Below, piece by piece: positions 1-5,182 of a stretch of DNA of 5,920 nt. Made by a program: the position numbers and the translations under genes. Each line of letters opens with the position of its first letter. Positions within the stretch are counted from its first letter, which is position 1. The stretch is from Prolixibacteraceae bacterium. Lineage in GTDB: Bacteria; Bacteroidota; Bacteroidia; Bacteroidales; Prolixibacteraceae. The stretch covers positions 1-5,920 of the forward strand of contig JAFGDX010000420.1 of assembly GCA_016931875.1 (NCBI GenBank). Reading direction: 5' to 3'. Under the pieces are notes generated by a model, which did no database searches, was not told the DNA's origin, and was given only the letters and a program-made list of their open reading frames with translations.

Positions 1-2180
1 ACTTCCAGGTTCGAAAACTCGGGGGTAACTTTGTAAGAATATTCCGGGTATTCGTACATGGGCATCCGTGGTTCAGTCTGGCCAATGGAATAGCCAAAAA
101 TCCGTTTATATTCTTTGGGGTCTTCACCCATTTCTTCCAGCTGGTTAAGGTACTCTTCAATTGATTTTGATTCGATAACAATCACTTTTCCCATCTTATC
201 GATGATGGGGCTGTGATTTCGCGTGCGGTCATGGTCAAATTCCAGTATTCTTCTTCCGTATCTTGTAATTCCGATGGTTCTGAAGGTAAGACTTTTTCCT
301 ACACCGGGCAGGTTCAGGATATTTCTGTCGGTGGCTAAAAAAGGCAGGTCGTTGCCGGTGCGTAATTTTTCGATGTTGTTTTGTATGTTGGTTGAATCTA
401 ACATCAGTTTTTGAGCCAGCTCCATCTCTTGCTCAGGAATTTGTCCGAGGGGTTTTTCCTCCATTTTTTCCTGTACTGAACGTGCATTGGGAGCAAAATT
501 CGAGCTGTTTTCCTTAAAACCTTTTACGGTAAATGTGTAGTAGGTAAGCACCCCAATGTCGTTAAGTACTTTTCGGAGTTTGGCGGTGTGTCCTCTTCTG
601 GAAGCAGCAGCAGTAAAAACCAGTTGGTTGGTTACTGCCCAGCCCGCATTTAAAAGAATATGAACTGCTTTTTTTGCTTCGGGGGTAACTTCCATTGGCG
701 ATTCAAAATGTGTTTGGATGACAAATTGTTTGATCCCTATTTTTGAGGCTTTGTTTTTAAATTCAGCAAGAATAGCTCCCAGTTCGGTAGTAATACGTTG
801 CGGCAAATAAACGGGCAGGCGCGTGCCGATTCTTACTCTTACAATTTCGGCATATTTTTCATTTTTGGGGCGAAGGATATTTTCATTTTTTTTACGTAGT
901 GCCATTTTATATATTTCATTCAGGATGTGTTTGAGGCTTTTGTCACTGCTCATCAGTGCATCGCCGCCGGTGAGCAAAATGTCGCGCAACTGGGCATCGT
1001 TTTTAAAATAATCGAGAAGTTGAGGTAAGCGTTCTTCCCAGGTTTCATTGGGTTTTAGTTTTTCCAGGTCGAAATTAAAACGTCCGCGCTGGAAGTCGAA
1101 CATCCGCTGACAGCTGGCGCAAAGCCCGCCGCAGGCCCGCCCAACGGTGTCAGGAATAAAAATGGCCACTTCGGGGTAACGACGGTGAATGTTATGTGAG
1201 GGTAAAATCCAGCCTGCCGCATTGGGTTTGCCCGGCTCGGTTTTGTCTTCTTTTTCCCAGGCTATAATTTCACCAAATTCTTCCACCAGTTGCCGGCTGT
1301 AGATAATGTAGCAGCGAATGGCCAAATCGGCACCAACCGCATATTCCGGAGTCTGCACATTCAGTAACGACAAATAATACGGGTTCACAAAAAACGGGAT
1401 CCCTTTTTCTTTGGCGGCATATAAAATTTTCATGGTATCAGGGTCGAGCGAATAATCGAGCATTTCATTTAGCAAATCAGGAGAACGAACAGCAAATTTT
1501 AAATGAAACTTTCCCTCTTTCCACCATTCTTCCATTTTTTCCTCTTTCTCTTTTTGCGAAAGCCCGGGTTCAAAAAAATAGATATTGCTTTTTATTTCGC
1601 CGAGGTCCAGTTTTTTTATCAGCGTGCGAATGATTCTTTTTTTATTTTGTACTCTAAGCGCTATAATTTTTGGGTCGGTACCAGACGGGTACCTGTCCAT
1701 CCATTTCAGAATTTGTTTATTTTGCGGCGGGTTCCAGCTTACCGTTCCGTTTAGTTGTCTGAAAAGCTGGAGCATGTCTTTAAAAAAGCCGGGTTTGGCG
1801 CCCCCAATGCCAAAATTTGCAGCCAGCCACAACATTTTCACAGGATTGGTAACCGCTACTTCGCCATGAATATTCTGGTCAGGATAAGCATCTCCGGCAT
1901 GGTCAATGTAATCCAGAAGCCGGATAACTGCATAGTCTTCCCAATACAAATAGTTGAATAATTCGGGATCATTGCTTTTGCTGAAATAAAATTCTTCGGC
2001 GGCACTGTTTCTTTTTAATTTTGGAAGAATCCAGCTTTTAACTGAGGAAAGTGCTTCCTCTTCGCTGGCTGAATTCAGCAATATTTTTTCAAGTACAGGG
2101 TTTTCATCCAAAAGTTTACGAAGGATTTTATGTGCGTGAACGGAGATGGCTGTTTTATCCAATTTGTTAATTGATTCCAT
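1..2180 (-). CDS. KamA-family radical SAM aminomutase (lysine/glutamate 2,3-aminomutase-like), C-terminus cut by window edge
   Basis: The minus-strand frame is open from an ATG at 2180 to the left edge: 726 whole codons with no stop. Residues 350-357 read CGGLCASC, the CxxxCxxC site for the 4Fe-4S cluster that cleaves SAM. LLTGGDAL around 403-409 matches the SGGDAL segment of lysine 2,3-aminomutase (LAM), RIGTRLPVYLPQRIT matches LAM's RIGSRTPVVLPQRIT, and QTHFESPMEVT matches NTHFNHPNEIT. Arg359, two residues after the last Cys, aligns with the substrate-carboxylate Arg134 of LAM. Lys629 in NLPGVGKS is the likely PLP Schiff-base lysine (LAM APGGGGK). LAM's Asp293 and Asp330, which hold the lysine side-chain amine, align by eye with Lys553 and Asn623, so lysine is an unlikely substrate and a glutamate-type 2,3-aminomutase is plausible. 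LAM is about 416 residues with its cluster near residue 125; this protein has roughly 220 more N-terminal residues with no motif I recognise and a longer stretch between Lys553 and Asn623. An upstream ATG at 2187 is out of frame, so 2180 is the preferred start. Family assignment is firm; the substrate is inferred. Confidence 0.93.
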   Translation of the reverse strand, partial: MESINKLDKTAISVHAHKILRKLLDENPVLEKILLNSASEEEALSSVKSWILPKLKRNSAAEEFYFSKSNDPELFNYLYWEDYAVIRLLDYIDHAGDAYPDQNIHGEVAVTNPVKMLWLAANFGIGGAKPGFFKDMLQLFRQLNGTVSWNPPQNKQILKWMDRYPSGTDPKIIALRVQNKKRIIRTLIKKLDLGEIKSNIYFFEPGLSQKEKEEKMEEWWKEGKFHLKFAVRSPDLLNEMLDYSLDPDTMKILYAAKEKGIPFFVNPYYLSLLNVQTPEYAVGADLAIRCYIIYSRQLVEEFGEIIAWEKEDKTEPGKPNAAGWILPSHNIHRRYPEVAIFIPDTVGRACGGLCASCQRMFDFQRGRFNFDLEKLKPNETWEERLPQLLDYFKNDAQLRDILLTGGDALMSSDKSLKHILNEIYKMALRKKNENILRPKNEKYAEIVRVRIGTRLPVYLPQRITTELGAILAEFKNKASKIGIKQFVIQTHFESPMEVTPEAKKAVHILLNAGWAVTNQLVFTAAASRRGHTAKLRKVLNDIGVLTYYTFTVKGFKENSSNFAPNARSVQEKMEEKPLGQIPEQEMELAQKLMLDSTNIQNNIEKLRTGNDLPFLATDRNILNLPGVGKSLTFRTIGITRYGRRILEFDHDRTRNHSPIIDKMGKVIVIESKSIEEYLNQLEEMGEDPKEYKRIFGYSIGQTEPRMPMYEYPEYSYKVTPEFSNLE

Positions 2181-2239
2181 GACTCATTTTTTTAAAAAGC
2201 AACGGTTACTTTTGAATATACAAAAAAATGAGCAGTTTT

Positions 2240-2271
2240 CAAAGTTAAATAATGCAAAATCAAGATGATAA
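2240..2271 (-). promoter_or_regulatory. Candidate Bacteroidetes promoter for the aminomutase-like gene
   Basis: On the minus strand TAACTTTG (2247-2240) fits the Bacteroidetes -7 consensus TAnnTTTG. The upstream element is weak: TTA rather than TTG at 2271-2269, 21 bases before the -7 box. This would give a leader of about 50 bases before the ATG at 2180. The -7 match is good, but the poor -33 element keeps confidence low. Confidence 0.4.
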
Positions 2272-2282
2272 CAGGGTTGGAT

Positions 2283-2319
2283 GAACAATTTGTTTAGATA
2301 TGCGAAACAATTTTTGTTC
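2283..2319. repeat. Pair of AACAA/TTGTT palindromes forming a larger inverted repeat; possible operator
   Basis: GAACAA (2283-2288) and TTGTTT (2290-2295) are mirrored by AAACAA (2305-2310) and TTGTTC (2314-2319) around a 9-base centre. The outer 6-base arms and inner 6-base arms pair perfectly, apart from a T/TTT internal bulge. Each half is also a small palindrome itself (AACAA-T-TTGTT and AACAA-TTT-TTGTT). The block ends three bases before the -33 element of the predicted era promoter, which suits a regulator-binding site, but no regulator is known and A/T-rich DNA yields such repeats by chance. Confidence 0.5.
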
Positions 2320-2321
2320 AA

Positions 2322-2353
2322 TTGGTAAAGCTAAATCAAATCGATTATCTTTG
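2322..2353 (+). promoter_or_regulatory. Predicted Bacteroidetes-type promoter upstream of era
   Basis: TTG at 2322-2324 is followed after 21 bases by TATCTTTG at 2346-2353, matching TAnnTTTG. Transcription would start near 2360, leaving a leader of about 80 bases before the era ATG at 2441. The spacing equals that of the promoter predicted at 4818-4850, which supports both calls. Confidence 0.6.
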
Positions 2354-2440
2354 CGCTGATTTTTAATGAATTGGGTTTTTTATTCAAATCAAGAGCACTG
2401 AAATTCAAAAGATTGTAAACTGAATTGTGAAAAGGTAAAA

Positions 2441-3325
2441 ATGGTACATAAAGCAGGTTTTGTTAATATTATTGGGAATCCGAATGTGGGGAAATCAACC
2501 ATCATGAATGCGTTGGTGGGCGAGAAATTGTCGATTATAACACAAAAAATGCAAACTACCCGGCACCGGATAAAAGGCATTGTAAGCGGCGACGATTTCC
2601 AGATAGTTTATTCTGATACTCCCGGAATTTTAAAACCCAGTTACAAACTTCAGGAAACCATGATGAAATTCGTGGATTCTGCATTGATTGATGCTGACAT
2701 CATTTTGTTTGTAACCGATGTAATTGAAAAACCGGATAAAAACCCGGAGTATATCGAAAAAATTCGCAAATCAAACATGCCGGTTATTGTATTAATCAAC
2801 AAAATTGATTTGTCGAATCAGGAAAATGTATTGAAGCTTTTCGATTACTGGACAGGTATTTTCCCCGGAGCAAATGTTTACCCAATCTCGGCACAGGAGA
2901 AATTTAATATCGAACCAATTTTCGACCGTATTTTGGAACTGCTTCCCGAGGCGCCGGCTTATTTTTCAAAAGACGAGCTCACCGATCGTAATGAGCGCTT
3001 CTTTATGCAGGAAATAGTTCGTGAAAAAATATTATTAAACTATCAAAAAGAGATCCCATATTCGGTTGAAGTGGAGGTTGAAGAGTTTAAAGAGACGGAA
3101 AAAATCATCAATGTTCGATGTATTATTTACGTTTCGCGCGATAGTCAGAAAGGAATAATTATAGGCCACCAGGGGCAAATGTTAAAAATAGTTGGAACAC
3201 AGGCACGAAAAGATGCTGAAGAGTTTTTTAATAAAAAAATATACCTTGAATTACTGGTGAAAGTAGCTAAAGACTGGCGCGAAAAAGATAAGCAATTGAA
3301 GAATTTTGGGTACGATGCAAATTAG
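2441..3325 (+). CDS. era: GTPase Era, 16S rRNA/30S subunit assembly factor
   Basis: A 294-residue protein, the normal Era length (about 300), with the full set of GTPase motifs. These are P-loop GNPNVGKS at 12-19, switch I TTRHR at 39-43, DTPG at 59-62, NKID at 120-123 and SAQ at 150-152. The linker PEAPAYFSKDELTDRNERF (169-187) is the typical Era junction, and the C-terminal KH domain carries its GxxG loop as GHQG at 242-245. Known role: Era binds GTP and the 3' end of 16S rRNA through the KH domain and acts in late 30S maturation and cell-cycle control; it is generally essential. The ATG at 2441 places the P-loop near the N-terminus as in other Era proteins and follows AAAGG at 2431-2435, a modest ribosome-binding site in line with the weak Shine-Dalgarno use of Bacteroidetes. 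der follows 145 bases downstream on the same strand. Nothing is missing or unusual in the protein. Confidence 0.98.
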   Translation: MVHKAGFVNIIGNPNVGKSTIMNALVGEKLSIITQKMQTTRHRIKGIVSGDDFQIVYSDTPGILKPSYKLQETMMKFVDSALIDADIILFVTDVIEKPDKNPEYIEKIRKSNMPVIVLINKIDLSNQENVLKLFDYWTGIFPGANVYPISAQEKFNIEPIFDRILELLPEAPAYFSKDELTDRNERFFMQEIVREKILLNYQKEIPYSVEVEVEEFKETEKIINVRCIIYVSRDSQKGIIIGHQGQMLKIVGTQARKDAEEFFNKKIYLELLVKVAKDWREKDKQLKNFGYDAN

Positions 3326-3423
3326 GAGAGCCTCCCCCAACCCCTCCGTGGGAGGGGAGTAAAGAAAATTTCGTAATAGAAAAATAAAGTATTAATAAAA
3401 GAAATATTTGTTATTTAGCAGCT

Positions 3424-3451
3424 TTCCCCCTTTGGGGGAATAAGAAGGGGG
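3424..3451 (+). promoter_or_regulatory. Two mutually exclusive hairpins just upstream of the der ribosome-binding site
   Basis: CCCCC at 3426-3430 can pair with GGGGG at 3434-3438 (7-bp stem including flanking TT/AA, 3-base loop). Alternatively CCCCCTT at 3426-3432 can pair with AAGGGGG at 3445-3451. The two folds exclude each other, and a further GGGG at 3461-3464 is the probable der ribosome-binding site. The alternative pairings are visible in the sequence; a regulatory role is conjecture. Confidence 0.35.
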
Positions 3452-3458
3452 CTTTAAA

Positions 3459-3464
3459 AAGGGG
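3459..3464 (+). promoter_or_regulatory. Probable ribosome-binding site of der
   Basis: AAGGGG ends 6 bases before the ATG at 3471 and is the only purine-rich stretch at suitable distance. It forms the outer right end of the C/G-rich intergenic element, so the element appears to supply the translation signal for der. Confidence 0.55.
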
Positions 3465-3470
3465 ATAATA

Positions 3471-4781
3471 ATGAGCAGCAAAATAGTAGCAATAGTAGGA
3501 CGACCAAACGTTGGGAAATCAACTTTTTTTAACCGCTTAATTGAAGAGCGAAAAGCCATTGTTGATGAAACAGCTGGAGTAACGCGCGACAGAAATTATG
3601 GGAAAGGACAATGGAATGGCGTTGAATTTTCGGTAATCGATACCGGCGGTTATGTCGTTAACTCAGACGATATATTCGAGGCCGAAATAAATAAGCAGGT
3701 ACATTTGGCAATCAATGAAGCTGATGTTATTATTTTCGTAACTGATGTTGAATCAGGAATTACCGATTTAGATGATGCAATTGCAGGAATTTTACGACGT
3801 GGTAAAAAGCCGGTTTTAGTAGCTGTAAACAAAGTCGATAATAACAGCAGAATAATTGATGCTCAGGAATTTTACTCACTTGGGTTGGGTGAAATTTACT
3901 GCATTTCGTCAATGACCGGAAGCGGAACAGGTGATTTGCTGGATGCTTTAGTGGAAAATTTTCCTGCAAAAGAAGATGTTGAAGAAGAACATGAATTACC
4001 TTATTTGTCGGTTGTAGGAAGGCCAAACGTTGGGAAATCGTCGTTTGTAAATGCACTTATTGGTACTGAAAGAAATATAGTAACTGAAATTGCGGGAACT
4101 ACACGTGATTCAATTCATACCCGGTACAACAAATTTGGCCACGATTTTATAATTGTTGACACCGCCGGGCTTCGTAAAAAGGGAAAAGTAAGTGAAGATC
4201 TGGAGTTTTATTCGGTGCTTCGTTCTGTACGAACCATTGAAAGCTCGGATGTTTGTTTATTAATGATTGACGCTACCCGTGGAGTTGAAGCGCAGGATAT
4301 GAATATTTTTAATCTCATCGTCAAAAATAAAAAAGGCGTTGTTATACTTGTTAACAAATGGGATTTAATTGAAAAGGATACGCATTCAACCAAAAAATTT
4401 ACAGAGGAAATTCGCGAACGAATTGCACCTTTTACCGATGTGCCAATTCTGTTTATTTCAGCTTTAACAATGCAAAGGGTTCATAAAGCTTTGGAAACTG
4501 CCGTTGAAGTTTTTGAACGGAGACAGCAAAAGATAAAAACCTCGGCTTTAAATGAATTGATTTTGGAAGCTGTTGAAGCATATCCACCACCTTCGGTAAA
4601 AGGAAAATTTGTTAAAATTAAATATGTAACACAATTACCTTCACCAACGCCATCGTTTGCATTGTTCGCTAATTTGCCCCAATACATAAAAGAGCCATAC
4701 AAAAGATATATTGAGAACAAGATTAGAGAGAATTTTAACTTTACTGGCGTACCAATTCAAATCTACTTCAGACAGAAATAA
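3471..4781 (+). CDS. der: GTPase Der (EngA), 50S ribosome assembly factor with two G domains
   Basis: A 436-residue protein of normal Der length (about 435-490), with the tandem GTPase architecture unique to this family. G domain 1 has P-loop GRPNVGKST at 10-18, DTGG at 57-60, NKVD at 120-123 and an ISSMTG G5 region near 145-150. An acidic linker (167-175, with EDVEEEHE) joins it to G domain 2, which has GRPNVGKSS at 183-191, TTRD at 210-213, DTAG at 230-233, NKWD at 295-298 and SAL at 330-332. From about 350 to the end is the KH-like domain, with the [17 protein letters not shown] segment typical of Der. Known role: GTP-dependent binding to the 50S subunit late in assembly; generally essential. 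The ATG at 3471 puts the first P-loop at residue 10 as in homologues and follows AAGGGG by 6 bases. It lies 145 bases after era with no clear promoter or terminator between, so read-through from the era promoter is likely. All motifs are intact. Confidence 0.98.
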   Translation: MSSKIVAIVGRPNVGKSTFFNRLIEERKAIVDETAGVTRDRNYGKGQWNGVEFSVIDTGGYVVNSDDIFEAEINKQVHLAINEADVIIFVTDVESGITDLDDAIAGILRRGKKPVLVAVNKVDNNSRIIDAQEFYSLGLGEIYCISSMTGSGTGDLLDALVENFPAKEDVEEEHELPYLSVVGRPNVGKSSFVNALIGTERNIVTEIAGTTRDSIHTRYNKFGHDFIIVDTAGLRKKGKVSEDLEFYSVLRSVRTIESSDVCLLMIDATRGVEAQDMNIFNLIVKNKKGVVILVNKWDLIEKDTHSTKKFTEEIRERIAPFTDVPILFISALTMQRVHKALETAVEVFERRQQKIKTSALNELILEAVEAYPPPSVKGKFVKIKYVTQLPSPTPSFALFANLPQYIKEPYKRYIENKIRENFNFTGVPIQIYFRQK

Positions 4782-4817
4782 AGAAGTTTGTGTTTTTTGA
4801 AATCAACAGAATTTTAA

Positions 4818-4850
4818 TTTGCGGTTATTCAGTTCTCTTTTTTAATTTTG
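4818..4850 (+). promoter_or_regulatory. Predicted Bacteroidetes-type promoter for the monooxygenase-fold/alcohol dehydrogenase pair
   Basis: TTTG at 4818-4821 and TAATTTTG at 4843-4850 are separated by 21 bases, a good match to the Bacteroidetes -33/-7 pattern (TTTG, then TAnnTTTG). Transcription should begin near 4857, giving a short leader of roughly 17 bases that contains GGAAGAGG (4865-4872) before the ATG at 4874. The site lies in the 92-base gap after der and suggests that the two downstream genes form a separate unit. Confidence 0.65.
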
Positions 4851-4873
4851 CTGGAAATTAAATCGGAAGAGGT

Positions 4874-5182
4874 ATGTATATCGTACACGTTTTTGTTCAT
4901 GTAAAAGAAGAGTGGATTGAAGATTTTATTGCTGAAACTACTGAAAACGCGAAAAGTAGTCTTGCAGAACCAGGCATTGCAAGATTTGATATCATTCAGC
5001 AGCAGGATGACCCAACACGCTTTGTTTTGGTTGAAGTTTACCGAACCTATGAAGACCCGGGAAAGCACAAGCTTACAGAGCATTATAGCCGCTGGCGCGA
5101 TGCTGTTACCCACATGATGGAGGAACCCAGAACAAGTATAAAGTATTACAATGTATTTCCGGAGGATGGCGGATGGGATTAA
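4874..5182 (+). CDS. Antibiotic-biosynthesis-monooxygenase (ABM) fold protein, LsrG/YgiN-like
   Basis: A 102-residue protein, the usual size of single-domain ABM proteins: small dimeric ferredoxin-like folds. It begins with a beta-strand segment ([10 protein letters not shown], 2-11) and then an amphipathic helix (12-30). The family signature [11 protein letters not shown] (32-42) follows, then [17 protein letters not shown] (45-61), HKLTEHY (65-71) and a C-terminal [12 protein letters not shown] strand (86-97). The pattern follows E. coli LsrG closely from memory (EGNLRFDVLQ, SRFYIYEAYKDEDA, FHKTTPHY), including both histidines, here His65 and His70. Family members include the autoinducer-2 phosphate isomerase LsrG and the quinol monooxygenase YgiN; no cofactor motif is expected. 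No other lsr gene is visible, so a quorum-signal role is not supported. GGAAGAGG upstream supports the start. The 3' end overlaps the alcohol dehydrogenase gene by 10 bases, implying joint expression and possibly a shared substrate. Fold is confident; reaction unknown. A 133-codon frame on the opposite strand (4829-5230) is judged a shadow. Confidence 0.9.
   Translation: MYIVHVFVHVKEEWIEDFIAETTENAKSSLAEPGIARFDIIQQQDDPTRFVLVEVYRTYEDPGKHKLTEHYSRWRDAVTHMMEEPRTSIKYYNVFPEDGGWD
5161..5165 (+). promoter_or_regulatory. Strong Shine-Dalgarno of the alcohol dehydrogenase, inside the preceding gene
   Basis: GGAGG lies 7 bases before the ATG at 5173, an unusually canonical site for this A/T-rich, Bacteroidetes-like sequence. 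It is embedded in the Pro-Glu-Asp-Gly codons at the end of the ABM-fold gene. It fixes the start of the next gene inside the upstream reading frame and suits coupled translation. Confidence 0.7.

Larger units (their letters stand above)
2181..2440. other. Divergent intergenic region between the aminomutase-like gene and era
   Basis: This 260-base A/T-rich gap separates two genes reading away from each other. It holds one candidate promoter per strand (2240-2271 minus, 2322-2353 plus) and an inverted-repeat block at 2283-2319. From about 2354 to 2440 I see only an A/T-rich era leader with an AAAGG motif at 2431-2435 just before the start codon. I see no RNA gene or credible small protein. Confidence 0.7.
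3331..3464. repeat. C-rich/G-rich hairpin-bearing intergenic element between era and der
   Basis: The gap opens with CCTCCCCCAACCCCTCC (3331-3347) and closes with G-tracts at 3434-3438, 3447-3451 and 3461-3464; the middle is A/T-rich. The left end forms a perfect 7-bp hairpin, CCCCTCC-GTG-GGAGGGG (3341-3357). The right end forms another, TTCCCCC-TTT-GGGGGAA (3424-3440). Read in reverse complement, the right end (AAGCCCCC, spacer, CCCCC, loop, GGGGG) resembles the left end (AGCCTCCCCC, spacer, CCCCTCC, loop, GGAGGGG), so the element has loosely inverted termini like a small non-autonomous mobile repeat. I recall similar C/G-tract repeats scattered between genes in Bacteroidetes, but could not check this. 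Neither hairpin is followed by a T-run, so these are not ordinary intrinsic terminators. Confidence 0.6.

Noticed and set aside
886..893. Run of eight T (eight A in the coding strand) inside the KamA-family gene as a frameshift or slippage site
   Set aside because: The frame stays open on both sides with continuous family similarity, and such runs are common in A/T-rich genomes.
223..1011. Plus-strand open frames at 223-414 and 823-1011
   Set aside because: Antisense shadows of the conserved catalytic and C-terminal parts of the KamA-family gene.
1503..1961. Overlapping plus-strand open frames (1503-1754, 1585-1869, 1755-1961)
   Set aside because: They run antisense to the well-supported KamA-family gene, lack family resemblance and are Phe/Leu/Ser-rich as expected from reading A/T-rich coding DNA backwards.
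3341..3357. Hairpin after era as an intrinsic terminator
   Set aside because: The stem is GC-rich but is followed by AGTAAAGAAAATTT and not a T-run; the loop and flanks fit a repeat element better. Partial termination cannot be excluded.
4782..4842. Terminator after der
   Set aside because: There are T-rich stretches (TTTTTT near 4792-4798 and 4838-4843) but no GC-rich inverted repeat before them.
4874..5182. Assignment of the ABM-fold gene as lsrG proper
   Set aside because: The similarity is clear, but no lsrK, lsrF, lsrR or transporter genes are visible, and the neighbour is an alcohol dehydrogenase; LsrG-like is as far as the evidence goes.
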